64,000 nucleotides of DNA from an uncultured Porphyromonadaceae bacterium (GCA_937921035.1 CALEUL010000048.1:67282-131281), one strand, 5' to 3'; shown: positions 1-9,194, numbered from the stretch's first letter. The notes: generated by a model not told the origin, from the letters alone. A program made the numbers and translations.

Positions 1-7
1 CTGTCCC

Positions 8-1108
8 ATGAATAATCTGACACGTTGTCTGTTTTGCCTTACTGTCTGTGCCGCCGCCATGTTTGCCCCAGCGGCTGTTGTTGACGAACTGGATTTCCGT
101 CCACTTGCTGATATGCCTGTTTTGGGTACCCTTGCACCGGATGCTTCGGCTAAATATACTCGTTTGCCTGACTCGCTTAAAGGAATGGTGCGCGAGGGAC
201 TCTGGAATCTTGGCCAGAATTCGGCCGGTATGTCGGTACGTTTTCGTACCGACTCGCACCGTCTTGCGGCGCGCTGGCATTCGCGCCAGAAGTTCAACAT
301 GAACCACATGACGGCCACCGGTATCCGTGGCCTCGACCTTTATGTGCGCGACGGCGACAAGTGGACAACTCTGGGAAGCGCGCGTCCGAGTTTCAACAGC
401 CATAACAGCACATCGCTCCTTGTGGCCGACATGGAGCCTGGTGTCATGCGCGAGTATATGCTTTATCTGTCGCTGTACGACGGCGTGGACAGCCTGTTTA
501 TCGGTGTCGATTCGTCGGCTGTGCTGCTTCCTCCGGCGCTGAATTTCCCCAGACCTGGAAAGCCTGTCGTGATGTACGGCACGAGTATTCTTCAAGGCGG
601 ATGTGCCACACGCCCCGGTATGGCGCACACAAATATTCTGCAGCGCGAATTGGACCGCGAAGTGGTGAACCTCGGTTTCAGCGGCAACGGTCGCCTCGAC
701 TATGATATAGCGCATCTGATAGCTGATAACGATGTCTCGATGGTGATTATTGATGCTCTGCCGAACTGCAAGGCTTCCGATCTTGACGAGAACCTTGCGG
801 AATTTGTAGCTATTATTCGCAAAAAGCATCCGGTTGTACCTATCGTGCTTGTGGAAAGTCCTATGTTCCCCATTCACCGCTTCGACCGCGAGGTACATCA
901 GACCCTCACTGACAAGAACAACCACTTGCGTGCCATTTATCAATGGATGGTGGATGAAGGGGACAAAAATCTGTATCTTTTCCCAGCGGAAAAGACCCTC
1001 GGTAATCTTGTAGAGGCGACTGTAGACAATTATCACTATACCGACTATGGCTTTCAGGCTTATGCCGACGAGCTGCTTCCTGTTATCAGAAAACTACTTA
1101 AAGATTAA
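8..1108 (+). CDS. Secreted SGNH/GDSL-family hydrolase (esterase)
   Basis: A 366-residue protein with an N-terminal signal peptide (hydrophobic stretch to about residue 22). The N-terminal 170 residues look like the beta-sandwich that precedes many Bacteroidetes SGNH esterases. The hydrolase domain starts at about residue 180: the nucleophile block reads YGTSILQGG, the Gly/Asn oxyanion block is GFSGNGRLD, and the C-terminal Asp-His block is DNYHYTDYG. Such enzymes remove acyl groups from carbohydrates or other exported substrates; the substrate here is unknown. The next gene, a glycosidase-like protein, begins 10 bases downstream, so the two are probably cotranscribed. Only seven bases precede the ATG in the window, so the promoter is not visible. 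Confidence 0.85.
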   Translation: MNNLTRCLFCLTVCAAAMFAPAAVVDELDFRPLADMPVLGTLAPDASAKYTRLPDSLKGMVREGLWNLGQNSAGMSVRFRTDSHRLAARWHSRQKFNMNHMTATGIRGLDLYVRDGDKWTTLGSARPSFNSHNSTSLLVADMEPGVMREYMLYLSLYDGVDSLFIGVDSSAVLLPPALNFPRPGKPVVMYGTSILQGGCATRPGMAHTNILQRELDREVVNLGFSGNGRLDYDIAHLIADNDVSMVIIDALPNCKASDLDENLAEFVAIIRKKHPVVPIVLVESPMFPIHRFDREVHQTLTDKNNHLRAIYQWMVDEGDKNLYLFPAEKTLGNLVEATVDNYHYTDYGFQAYADELLPVIRKLLKD

Positions 1109-1118
1109 CCAGTAATAC

Positions 1119-3950
1119 ATGAAACTACATTCTGTTTTAGCGGCAGGCGCCGCCATCATGCTTTCGTGCGCTACCACTTTCGCGCAAAGCCCCAAACGTG
1201 AATTCCGTTCCGTGTGGCTAACAACCTATTCCAACATCGACTGGCCTTCTAAGAAGGGTACATCCGCTTCGATGCAGAAACTGCAGAAAGAAGAGCTTAT
1301 AAAGTATCTCGACGACCATGCCAAGCGCAATTTCACAACAATTCTGTTCCATGTGCGCACTTGTGCCGATGCTGTGTACAAGTCCAGCTACGAGCCGTTC
1401 AGCGAATATGTATCCGGCACGCGCGGCGTAGATCCGGGATGGGATCCTCTGGAATTTGTAGTTGAAGAATGCCACAAGCGCGGTCTTGAGTGTTACGCAT
1501 GGATGAATCCTTTCCGCCTGAGTGCCAACAGCAAGCAGCAGCGCAACACTCCCACCGACAAGATGCTTCGCGAGAACGGATGGATAATCGACAATGGCAA
1601 GGGGTATGAGACGTTCAACCCAGCAATCCCCGAGGCCCGGGAGTATATCCTTAAAGTTATCAAGGAAGTATATACCAATTACCGTATAGACGGCCTGCTG
1701 TTTGACGATTATTTCTATCCCAACGGAATTCCAGAGGACGAGACCGCTGGAGACTGGAAGGATTACATTGCTGCCGACGACGGTACATCCTTCGGCGACT
1801 GGCGCCGCGAGAACATAAACAGTTTCATGCGTGATCTTTACGAACAGATATCAGAGGACCGTCCCGACCTTGTGTTTGGTCTCAGCCCTGCTGGCATATC
1901 GCACAACAATTCCGGTTATCCGGGTGCCGACCCCGCAATACCGGGGACTACCGACTGGCAGTATGGCGATATTTATTCCGATCCTGTGGCGTGGCTGTAC
2001 GACCAGAGCATCGATTTTATTTCCCCGCAAATCTACTGGTTCTGTATTCCTGGTAACAACTCTTATACCACGGCTGCTCCATTTGAAAAATTAGTTTCGT
2101 GGTGGACGAAGGTATCGAAGCACTACGACCGTTATATGTATGCCAGTCTGGCACCCTACCGTATGGCTGACAGCAACGGCAAACCCGTGTACAATAACGA
2201 ATCCCACTGGTCCGACCTCGACAAGCAGATAAAGATTTGCCGTACTTATAACGGCAGTTGTGTTGGCCAGGCATATTTCAGTGCCAAATATATGGACGGT
2301 CCGTTATGTTCGGGTTGGGGTGAATATCTTCAGGAAAATGCTTATCAGCAGAAAGCCATTTCGCCCAGAATTACATGGAAAGAGCGCCCTGAGATTGCCA
2401 AGCCCGACGCCAAGCGCGAAGGTAATGTAATTTCCTGGACGCCGGCCGACCAGAGTGGTATCGCCCCCATAATGCGTTATACCGTTTATGCAGTGCCTGC
2501 GACAGTAAGCATTAAATCGGCTACCGGCGCCGATGGCATTTCCAACGCATATCTGCTCGATGTTGTTTACGGCGGCAGTTACACCATTCCGGCGGACCGC
2601 CGTAGCGGATACTGGTATGCCGTGTGCGCTTTCGACGGCTACGGATTCGAGTCGGAACCTGCGGTTATCGAGTATGATCCTACCTTGCGCGAAGAAATTA
2701 CCAAAGACGAGGCCGCTTATCCCGAAGCCGACGGATTAAAGATCGAGAGCCTGTGGTACCGCGCAGTGAACGGTGCATACAGCTATATCGATTTCCCCGA
2801 CAACGGTAACGGAAACCGTGGTGTCGCTGTTGCTGGAGGCAGTGTTTTTGTAAGCGGCCGTTCCGACAACTCCGCCCAGGCTGTGGCAACAGTGAATGAA
2901 TACGATATCGAAACCGGCGAGCTGCTGAATGAGTACAATATCGACTTCCCTGCGGTTGCGTACAAGTGCAACGATATTGTATCCGACAATAACGGGAAGC
3001 TGTATATAAACAACCTTGTGCTGAACATAAACGATAATCCGCTGTATATCTATAGTTTCGACCCAGCCACGGGAGCGACTGCCAAGGTTGCCGAACTTAC
3101 GATGAAGCAGACTCGCGCTACCAAACGTGTCGATCATGTGGATGTAGAGGACCTCGGTGAGGGGCGCCTGCATGTTTATGCGGCTCTTTCGGGCAGCGCC
3201 GACATTGTTCGTTGGACCGTCGAGAATGGCAATACAACCGGTGAAGAAATCATGACGGCCGCAAAGATGTGTCCGCAGGCTTCGAAAGACTTCGGTATTT
3301 CTGCCCGCGTGTTCCATGTTGCCGGTGATACTGTTGTTGTGGATGCCGGTCTTACCTATCCCGCCGAATATGATTTCCAATCCGGCGAATTGATTGCTGG
3401 TATCGATGCCGGAGAACTCATTCCCGATGGAGCCACCACTTCCGGTTTCGTTACTTTCGGCCCGGACAACAGCTTTATGGCTTATCCTGCTGCCGACACC
3501 TATGCAGAGGGTGGCATACGCTTTAACGTAGTTCGCGGCAACGGCGATGCATTTACAGATAGCCGCCGTCTGTGGACGCTCCCCCAGACAGGTATGGGTG
3601 CAAATCATCCGCAGTATATCACAGGCGCCGCACCTGTGGCAGCCCGCACCGTTACAACAGAAAACGGCTGGTATTCCGACGTAGCTTTCCTGGCTCCCGG
3701 CAACGCTTTGGCTGTGTACAGGATAAGTCCTGCCGGTCAGGATGCCGTAGAGGAAGTGGAGGCAGCTGTGGATTATACCGTTATCGGAGGCCGCGCATGG
3801 TTTGTGGCTCCCGGCGACGTATGTATATACACTACTGCAGGTCAGCTTGTAAAGTCGGAAAAGAATGTGCTGTCGGTTGAACTGCCCGAAGTCGCCGGCA
3901 TATATATTCTGACCTACAACGGCAAAGCGCTCCGCATAGCGGTTCGCTAA
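1119..3950 (+). CDS. Secreted glycosyl-hydrolase-like 10 (GHL10/DUF187) protein with Por-type C-terminal tail
   Basis: 943 residues. A signal peptide ending near residue 22 is followed by the GHL10 (YngK-like) TIM barrel: it opens with REFRSVWLTTYSNIDWP and contains FHVRTCADAVY, YAWMNPFR and IDGLLFDDYFYP (paired Asp). A fibronectin-like segment follows (about 430-520), then a long beta-rich region resembling a propeller (about 560-860). The last 60 residues (IYTTAGQLV, then VAGIYILTYNGKALRIAVR) resemble a type IX secretion/Por sorting tail. The family is linked to glycan or peptidoglycan-like cleavage, but no substrate is established here. It probably forms an operon with the upstream esterase. 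Its stop codon overlaps by two bases the stop of the convergent transporter gene. Confidence 0.85.
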   Translation: MKLHSVLAAGAAIMLSCATTFAQSPKREFRSVWLTTYSNIDWPSKKGTSASMQKLQKEELIKYLDDHAKRNFTTILFHVRTCADAVYKSSYEPFSEYVSGTRGVDPGWDPLEFVVEECHKRGLECYAWMNPFRLSANSKQQRNTPTDKMLRENGWIIDNGKGYETFNPAIPEAREYILKVIKEVYTNYRIDGLLFDDYFYPNGIPEDETAGDWKDYIAADDGTSFGDWRRENINSFMRDLYEQISEDRPDLVFGLSPAGISHNNSGYPGADPAIPGTTDWQYGDIYSDPVAWLYDQSIDFISPQIYWFCIPGNNSYTTAAPFEKLVSWWTKVSKHYDRYMYASLAPYRMADSNGKPVYNNESHWSDLDKQIKICRTYNGSCVGQAYFSAKYMDGPLCSGWGEYLQENAYQQKAISPRITWKERPEIAKPDAKREGNVISWTPADQSGIAPIMRYTVYAVPATVSIKSATGADGISNAYLLDVVYGGSYTIPADRRSGYWYAVCAFDGYGFESEPAVIEYDPTLREEITKDEAAYPEADGLKIESLWYRAVNGAYSYIDFPDNGNGNRGVAVAGGSVFVSGRSDNSAQAVATVNEYDIETGELLNEYNIDFPAVAYKCNDIVSDNNGKLYINNLVLNINDNPLYIYSFDPATGATAKVAELTMKQTRATKRVDHVDVEDLGEGRLHVYAALSGSADIVRWTVENGNTTGEEIMTAAKMCPQASKDFGISARVFHVAGDTVVVDAGLTYPAEYDFQSGELIAGIDAGELIPDGATTSGFVTFGPDNSFMAYPAADTYAEGGIRFNVVRGNGDAFTDSRRLWTLPQTGMGANHPQYITGAAPVAARTVTTENGWYSDVAFLAPGNALAVYRISPAGQDAVEEVEAAVDYTVIGGRAWFVAPGDVCIYTTAGQLVKSEKNVLSVELPEVAGIYILTYNGKALRIAVR

Positions 3951-4876
3951 GCTTTCTTTCTGCCGCGCAGCGGCGGGAACATTTTGCGCACGTGAAGTAG
4001 CCATCCTTCCACATTGTCGCCCACGACAACCAATGTCGTGGCAGTGAGAATGAGAACGGCACCGGCTATCTCGCGTGCGCTGATTGTCTGCCCGAGGGCG
4101 AATACGCTAAGAAGAACGGCTGTTACCGGTTCCATTGCGCCGAATATAGCCGTTGGTGTCGGGCCGATAAGATGTATGGCCTGTGAGGTACAGAATAGCG
4201 ATAATACTGTAGGAATAACGGCTAAAGCGAGCAGATTGCCCCACTGCGGCAGTGTGTCCGGAGCGATGAGAGGATTGCCGAAAGGTATCATTGCAAGGAA
4301 TACCAGGCTGCCGAACAGAAGAACGTAGAACAGCAGCTTTATCGTTGGAATATTGCGTATGCGTTCCGATACGTTCACCATTACGATATATATGGCATAT
4401 GTGAGCGATGAAAGCATTACCAGCAGCACACCCATAGGGCTTATGGCCGTTCCGTCGCCGGTGCGCATAAGCAGATACAGACCTCCGAGCATTATGCCGA
4501 GGCATAGACCCGTTATAGTCTTGAATTTTTCGTGGAAAAAGAACACCATAAGCAGCGCCACCATTACGGGATAGACAAAGAGCAGGGTAGATGCCACGCC
4601 GGAATTGATGTAGTTGTAGCTCTCGAACAGGCCGAGAGATGAAAGGGCCATTATTATGCCAAGCACAGCCACGGGCACGATGTCGGTCTTATCCAGATGC
4701 AGTGTGCGTCCGCGCAGATATGAAAGTGCTGCTAAAACAGGAAGTCCTAATATATAACGGAAAAACAGGACGGAGTTGGGGTTGAAGCCGTCCTGGTACA
4801 GATGTATTGCAAATAACGGGTTGGTGCCGTAAGCTGCTGCTGCCAATGCAGCCAATAAATAACCTTTGAGTTTCAT
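3947..4876 (-). CDS. EamA/DMT-family transporter
   Basis: 309 residues from the chosen start, with about ten hydrophobic helices in two EamA repeats, typical of 10-TM drug/metabolite transporters that move small metabolites across the inner membrane. The opening MKLKGYLLAALAAAAYGTNP is typical for the family. A longer reading frame runs upstream, but the promoter element TACCTTTG at 4885-4892 lies inside that extension, so the ATG at 4876 is the likely start. Only eight bases separate the element from the ATG, so the mRNA should have little or no leader. The C-terminus GRKKA overlaps the stop of the convergent glycosidase gene. Confidence 0.85.
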   Translation of the reverse strand: MKLKGYLLAALAAAAYGTNPLFAIHLYQDGFNPNSVLFFRYILGLPVLAALSYLRGRTLHLDKTDIVPVAVLGIIMALSSLGLFESYNYINSGVASTLLFVYPVMVALLMVFFFHEKFKTITGLCLGIMLGGLYLLMRTGDGTAISPMGVLLVMLSSLTYAIYIVMVNVSERIRNIPTIKLLFYVLLFGSLVFLAMIPFGNPLIAPDTLPQWGNLLALAVIPTVLSLFCTSQAIHLIGPTPTAIFGAMEPVTAVLLSVFALGQTISAREIAGAVLILTATTLVVVGDNVEGWLLHVRKMFPPLRGRKKA

Positions 4877-4884
4877 AGCGGCTG

Positions 4885-4892
4885 CAAAGGTA
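4885..4892 (-). promoter_or_regulatory. Bacteroidetes -7 element of the EamA gene
   Basis: TACCTTTG on the minus strand matches the TAnnTTTG consensus. It ends eight bases before the ATG at 4876, so transcription should begin at or just before the start codon. Confidence 0.55.
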
Positions 4893-4928
4893 GTGATTTT
4901 TCCGTCTGTATCGTTTTTCGCGCCGCTT

Positions 4929-5318
4929 TTAATTCTTTGCGTTGCGATAGGCTGTTGCGCGGGCGGCGGAGAAAACGCCAGTCGCCACAAGGGTGGTTAC
5001 AGCCGCCGTGCCGAACCAGCAGAGCGCAGACGGCATGGTGGAATAAGTCACTGCAAGAGAGCCTAAGAAATTTGTTGCAATGCTCATCATCTTTGGCATA
5101 AGCAACGTGCATGCTACGCCCGATGTAAAGCCGGCAAAGAGTGCGGCAGCCACCGCTATGCGGTTGGCATGTTTTTGCCGTTCAGTAATCTCGTGCAGTG
5201 TCTCCACGGCATCAAGCCGCTTGTCCAATTGATGCATGAAATCATCCTCGGGCGTCAGCGAGGGCTGGAATTTTTTGAAAAGTTCGCGTATATCGTTATC
5301 GTTGTCGTTATGTTCCAT
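4929..5318 (-). CDS. Small membrane protein, probable anti-sigma factor
   Basis: 129 residues. The N-terminal 60 residues are charged and cytoplasmic-looking (acidic start MEHNDNDNDIRELFKKF). They are followed by two hydrophobic segments (about 67-90 and 95-120). The gene starts four bases after the stop of the ECF sigma factor. A small downstream partner with a cytoplasmic N-terminus and membrane segments is the usual arrangement for an anti-sigma factor. No zinc-binding HxxxCxxC motif is visible, so the role rests on position and topology. Confidence 0.6.
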   Translation of the reverse strand: MEHNDNDNDIRELFKKFQPSLTPEDDFMHQLDKRLDAVETLHEITERQKHANRIAVAAALFAGFTSGVACTLLMPKMMSIATNFLGSLAVTYSTMPSALCWFGTAAVTTLVATGVFSAARATAYRNAKN

Positions 5319-5322
5319 TTCT

Positions 5323-5805
5323 TCAGAAGTTATTGTTCAACGCCGTTTTCAGATGCAAGCGTCCTCGGGTAAGAATCTGTCGTACGTTGGATGCACTGAT
5401 ATCGAGAATCTTTGATATTTCTTCGGTGGAGTAACCTTGTAGATAATAAAGGCCGATAGCCATTCTCTCGCGCTCTGGCAGCTGTGCCATAGCATTGTAG
5501 AGAGCCTGGTAGCGGAAAGAGGCGTCGGCTTCCTCGGTGGCCGCATGCTGTACGGTCGTCGGAAGCTCGCACTCGTGTCTGGGGCGCCGCTTGTGCGACA
5601 TGAATTCGTTGCATGCAATGCGGTGGATCCATGTGGCGAACGACGACTGGCCGCGGAACGTGTCGCATGCAAGATAGGCTTTCATGTAACTTTCCTGTGC
5701 GATGTCGTCGGCAAGCGCGGTGTCGCCGGCGCACAAAGACACAAGGAAGCGCCGTAGGCCTCCTTGTGTCGCCCTCACTTCTAATGAAAACTCTTGGCGA
5801 GTCAT
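5323..5805 (-). CDS. RNA polymerase ECF-type sigma factor
   Basis: 160 residues with the two ECF regions. Region 2 includes DDIAQESYMKAYLACDTF and FATWIHRIACNEFMSHKRR. Region 4 includes LPERERMAIGLYYLQGYSTEEISKILDIS followed by SNVRQILTRGR, a helix-turn-helix for the -35-type element. It directs core polymerase to a specific regulon, probably under control of the downstream membrane protein. The start overlaps the stop of the upstream DUF6249 gene by one base (TAATG), showing translational coupling in a three-gene operon. The inducing signal cannot be read from the sequence. Confidence 0.92.
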   Translation of the reverse strand: MTRQEFSLEVRATQGGLRRFLVSLCAGDTALADDIAQESYMKAYLACDTFRGQSSFATWIHRIACNEFMSHKRRPRHECELPTTVQHAATEEADASFRYQALYNAMAQLPERERMAIGLYYLQGYSTEEISKILDISASNVRQILTRGRLHLKTALNNNF

Positions 5806-6257
5806 TAGTTTTCCAATTCCTTTTTCATTTCATTGTATTCCCGTTCCTCAGCCGCCAGATTCTTGTAGCCGAACAGGAAGGAGATGAAGAATGCCAGACC
5901 AATGCCGAAAATGATGCTGCCACCTATCAGTTCAGTCGAATAATAATCTATGGTAACATTCGGGTCACGAGTGAATATAGTTGTTAAAACTATGGCTATG
6001 CCCGAGAATATGCAGATGCTGCCTGCGATGAGTAGCCTGTTTATACGTTGGCGCGGTGTGCGTATATTGCCGTTGCTGCCGAGCAGTTTAGCCAGACGGT
6101 TGATGTCAACATTGTCGCTGTGTTTGAAAGCCTCCATAATAATCTGGCTTTTTTGTTTCTGGTTGCGCACCTGCGCCCAGAATACTATGGCTACGATTGC
6201 AATGGGTAGAACCACACATACAAAGATAGGAACGAGAATAGCAACGAGTTCTTTCAT
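5805..6257 (-). CDS. DUF6249-like membrane protein
   Basis: 150 residues with an N-terminal transmembrane helix (about 5-28), a basic cytoplasmic stretch NQKQKSQIIMEAFKHSD, and two further helices (about 75-95 and 112-135). The layout, with a conserved region around NVDINRLAKLLG, matches small Bacteroidetes proteins of the DUF6249 type, which often sit next to ECF sigma factors. First gene of the sigma operon. A near-consensus TTACTTTG lies only two bases before the ATG, too close to accept as its promoter with confidence. Function unknown. Confidence 0.65.
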   Translation of the reverse strand: MKELVAILVPIFVCVVLPIAIVAIVFWAQVRNQKQKSQIIMEAFKHSDNVDINRLAKLLGSNGNIRTPRQRINRLLIAGSICIFSGIAIVLTTIFTRDPNVTIDYYSTELIGGSIIFGIGLAFFISFLFGYKNLAAEEREYNEMKKELEN

Positions 6258-6433
6258 AACAAAGTAATTTAAAAGTTTTGTTTAAAATTTAATTTGCAAC
6301 ATAGACGTTTGCAGCAGACGAAATGTGACAGCCTGTTCCGAATATTTTTCAAAGTTAGCGAAAAAATACACTATTTGTCTTTCGAACTCACTTGCCCAGG
6401 CGTTTGTTATTTATAATAAAAATTCAATCGCTT

Positions 6434-7522
6434 ATGCTTACTGCGAAAGACAGATACTGGACCACCGACAGAATTATGAAGTTGCTCATCGGCGTGGTGA
6501 TAGCGACAGCCTTTGTCCTGCTTATCCGATATCTCAGCAATGTGCTGCTGCCGTTCTTCGCGGCATGCTTCATCGCCTATTTGCTGCAACCCGTGGTGGA
6601 CTTCAATCACCGCCTTGTCCGTATTGGAGGCCGCACGCTTCCGGCTATACTTACCATTGTGGATGTAACAGTGGTTATTTCATTGGTGATATATTTGTTC
6701 CTGCCCTCGGTTGTGTCCGAACTGGATATGCTCAGCGGTATCATCAGTGATGTTACTTCCGGTAAGCATCCCGTTCCGAAGACCTACGATAATATTATCG
6801 AGTTTATCGACCGTTACTTCCAGATAGATAATATAAAATCTGTTCTTTCGGGCGAGCATTTCGAGACTCTGCTCAACAAGGGGTCTTCGCTTATCGAAGA
6901 GTCCCTCGGCCTTGTGCTGCACGCACTTTCGTGGCTGTTGATGCTTGTGTACATTCTGTTTATCCTTATCGACTATCCGCGTATATGCGAAGGCTTTAAG
7001 ATGATAATCCCGCACAAGTACCGTCGTCAGGGCATTGCCATTGTCCACGATGTGGAGAAGAGTATGAACCGATATTTCCGCGGGCAGGGACTGGTGGCGA
7101 CATTTGCCGTGGTGTTCTATTGTATCGGTTTCTCTATTGTGGGGTTACCGCTGGCTATACCGATGGGGCTGTTGGTGGGAATACTCTACATGATTCCGTA
7201 TTTCCAGTATGTAACGCTTATTCCGGTGGCGATAATAGTCTTTATCTATTCGCTTGGGGGGCATGTCGAGTTTTTCCCTCTTATGGGCAAATGCCTTCTG
7301 GTGTACGCCATCAGCCAGTGTATATGCGATTATATCATAACGCCGCACGTAATGGGCCGCGAGATGGGAATGAATCCTGCCATAATACTGTTGTCGCTCT
7401 CGGTGTGGGGTAGCCTCTTAGGCATTATCGGAATGATAATAGCACTCCCGATAACCAGCCTGTTAATGTCCTACTACAAGCGCTATATCAGCGAGCCGCA
7501 ACCAAGGCGAAAAGTTTCGTGA
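6434..7522 (+). CDS. AI-2E family transporter
   Basis: 362 residues from the ATG chosen (MLTAKDRYWTTDRIMKLLIG). A TTG 42 bases upstream could extend it by 14 residues but is less likely. The protein shows the AI-2E exporter pattern: N-terminal helices with FFAACFIAYLLQP, a soluble middle section (about 90-150), then C-terminal helices with GLPLAIPMGLLVGILYMIPY and ending in IIALPITSLLMSYY. Members are inner-membrane permeases, some linked to autoinducer-2, others to Na+/H+ antiport, and the cargo cannot be assigned from sequence. It is divergent from the sigma operon, and no TAnnTTTG element was found upstream. Confidence 0.85.
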   Translation: MLTAKDRYWTTDRIMKLLIGVVIATAFVLLIRYLSNVLLPFFAACFIAYLLQPVVDFNHRLVRIGGRTLPAILTIVDVTVVISLVIYLFLPSVVSELDMLSGIISDVTSGKHPVPKTYDNIIEFIDRYFQIDNIKSVLSGEHFETLLNKGSSLIEESLGLVLHALSWLLMLVYILFILIDYPRICEGFKMIIPHKYRRQGIAIVHDVEKSMNRYFRGQGLVATFAVVFYCIGFSIVGLPLAIPMGLLVGILYMIPYFQYVTLIPVAIIVFIYSLGGHVEFFPLMGKCLLVYAISQCICDYIITPHVMGREMGMNPAIILLSLSVWGSLLGIIGMIIALPITSLLMSYYKRYISEPQPRRKVS

Positions 7523-7578
7523 TCCGTACAACGTTCCGCTGTCGGGCACACTAACGGATAAACTAAAGACATGGTTAC

Positions 7579-8094
7579 TTATTGTATCATCAACGATGTC
7601 GCTTCCAGTTCAAGTAGCGCGCGTTTGGCATCTATACCTCCGCCATAGCCGGTGAGCGAGTTGTCGCTTCCGATAACGCGATGGCATGGAGCGAAAATAG
7701 AGATGGAATTGGCACCGTTGGCGTTGGCCACGGCGCGCACGGATTTAGGCATGCCTATTCTCCTGGCTATTTCGCCATAGGAAACAGTCTGTCCGTATGG
7801 TATATTCAGCAACTCGTTCCATACCGTTTTCTGAAAGTCGGTGCCGACAAACATAAGAGGTACCGTAAATTTCTGCCTCTGCCCAGTGAAGTATTCGTCG
7901 AGCTGTGCTGCGGCAAGTTGCAGTATTTCCGAATCACCTTCTACAAATTCCGCCTTGAGGTTTGTTTTCAGGCGTCGGTCTATAATGTCGCGGTGATTTT
8001 CCACTTGCCAGTCGCAAAGACAGAGTTTGTCGCCGCACGAACCGAGTTTTAGCAGCCCGCATGGTGAGATATAATGTTTTACGGTTATATTCAT
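7579..8094 (-). CDS. ogt: Methylated-DNA--protein-cysteine methyltransferase
   Basis: 171 residues. It transfers the methyl group from O6-methylguanine (and O4-methylthymine) in DNA to its own cysteine in a suicide reaction. The active-site motif PCHRVIG is present near residue 138, preceded by YGEIARRIGMPKSVRAVANANG, the DNA-binding helix-turn-helix with its arginine finger. The N-terminal 70 residues form the usual RNase H-like domain. Length matches the Ogt/MGMT family. It converges with the AI-2E gene, and the intervening 56 bases hold no obvious hairpin. Confidence 0.93.
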   Translation of the reverse strand: MNITVKHYISPCGLLKLGSCGDKLCLCDWQVENHRDIIDRRLKTNLKAEFVEGDSEILQLAAAQLDEYFTGQRQKFTVPLMFVGTDFQKTVWNELLNIPYGQTVSYGEIARRIGMPKSVRAVANANGANSISIFAPCHRVIGSDNSLTGYGGGIDAKRALLELEATSLMIQ

Positions 8095-8118
8095 AAAGTG
8101 GTAGCAGATGAAAAATTA

Positions 8119-8145
8119 AAAGCCAGAGGCTAAACCGCTGGCTTT
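8119..8145 (-). terminator. Terminator after rubrerythrin
   Basis: An 8-bp stem (AAAGCCAG/CTGGCTTT) with an 11-base loop, followed on the minus strand by TAATTTTTC. It lies between the rubrerythrin stop and ogt. Confidence 0.65.
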
Positions 8146-8167
8146 ATGTTCTGAAGGTTAGCTGTAA

Positions 8168-8710
8168 TCAATAATTCTCTGCTTTAATCTCGAAGAAGCT
8201 GCGCTTGTGAAGGCAGGTCGGACATACTTCGGGAGCTTTCTTGCCGATATGGATGTGTCCGCAGTTACGGCAAATCCATACGGTGTCGCCTTCGCGAGAG
8301 AATACGATACCTTCCTCTATGTTCTGCAGCAGACGGCGGTAGCGTTCCTCATGATGCTTTTCAATGGCGGCTACAGCACGGAAACGGTGTGCGATTTCGG
8401 GGAAACCTTCTGCATCGGCGTCTTCGGCCATCTTGGCATACATATCGGTCCATTCGTAGTTTTCTCCTTCTGCTGCGGCTTTCAGATTTTCCATTGTGTC
8501 AGAAACTTCACCACCGTTAAGAAGCTTGAACCACAGTTTTGCATGTTCTTTCTCGTTGTTGGCAGTTTCCTCGAAGATTGCGGCAATCTGTTCGTATCCG
8601 TCCTTGCGGGCCTTGGATGCAAAATAAGAGTATTTATTACGTGCCATCGATTCTCCGGCGAAAGCCTCCTGGAGGTTACGCTCGGTTTTTGTTCCTTTTA
8701 AGTCTTTCAT
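8168..8710 (-). CDS. rbr: Rubrerythrin
   Basis: 180 residues. Rubrerythrin is a cytoplasmic peroxidase of anaerobes that reduces hydrogen peroxide at a diiron site. The four-helix ferritin-like domain shows the first ligand motif ([13 protein letters not shown]), [10 protein letters not shown] and [13 protein letters not shown]-terminal rubredoxin-like Fe(Cys)4 domain follows (CRNCGH and CPTCLHK). The frame is open far upstream, but the ATG at 8710 gives the family's standard start [17 protein letters not shown]. The PerR-like regulator gene ends 37 bases upstream on the same strand, so the two are probably cotranscribed as a peroxide-response unit. Confidence 0.95.
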   Translation of the reverse strand: MKDLKGTKTERNLQEAFAGESMARNKYSYFASKARKDGYEQIAAIFEETANNEKEHAKLWFKLLNGGEVSDTMENLKAAAEGENYEWTDMYAKMAEDADAEGFPEIAHRFRAVAAIEKHHEERYRRLLQNIEEGIVFSREGDTVWICRNCGHIHIGKKAPEVCPTCLHKRSFFEIKAENY

Positions 8711-8747
8711 TTGTTTGTATTTTAATGATAGTTTATATGTTTTTGTT

Positions 8748-9167
8748 TTATTTATTGCTGCATTCCGGACAAATCCCTTTATAAAAGACATTAATGTTGT
8801 CGCATAAAAAGTTTTCGGGAACAACAAGAACGGAAGTGTCGAGCGGAATGTCGAAAATGCGGCGACAGTTTCGGCACATGAAATGAGCGTGCGGTGCAAA
8901 CTGGGTTGAATCATATCTGGTGGAACCAGATGATATGTCTATGTCGTTGAGCAGACCTTTTTCCGATAGCAGTTTAACGCAGCTGAACACCGTTGTCCTG
9001 GAAAGAAGGGGATTCTGCCTGTGTAATACGTCGTAGATTTCGTCGGCAGTGGGATGGCACGTGCACGATGAAACATATTCGAGTATTGCAAGTCGCTGTA
9101 CCGATGGTCTGATACCGGCGTCGGCAAGCATATTCAGAAGACGGTTCCGGTTGACGTTCGTGTTCAT
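8748..9167 (-). CDS. perR: Fur-family regulator, PerR-like peroxide sensor
   Basis: 139 residues with the Fur fold: winged helix ([17 protein letters not shown], then [11 protein letters not shown] and [18 protein letters not shown]), then the dimerisation domain with [18 protein letters not shown] and C-terminal CPEC. The two CxxC pairs would bind structural zinc, and HAHF supplies regulatory metal ligands. It is called PerR rather than Fur because it is followed by rubrerythrin and is preceded by a PerR-box-like palindrome at its own promoter. The assignment within the Fur family is inference. Confidence 0.85.
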   Translation of the reverse strand: MNTNVNRNRLLNMLADAGIRPSVQRLAILEYVSSCTCHPTADEIYDVLHRQNPLLSRTTVFSCVKLLSEKGLLNDIDISSGSTRYDSTQFAPHAHFMCRNCRRIFDIPLDTSVLVVPENFLCDNINVFYKGICPECSNK

Positions 9168-9194
9168 GTAATAAGTTCTGATTTGTATTTAGTA

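Noticed and set aside
2736..4004. Long minus-strand reading frame (422 codons) opposite the GHL10 gene
   Set aside because: It runs antisense across a clear secreted protein gene, has a cysteine- and histidine-rich composition typical of reverse-frame translation, and no recognisable domain.
6260..6267. TTACTTTG as promoter of the DUF6249-sigma operon
   Set aside because: It differs from TAnnTTTG at the second position and ends two bases before the ATG, leaving no room for a transcript start before the codon.
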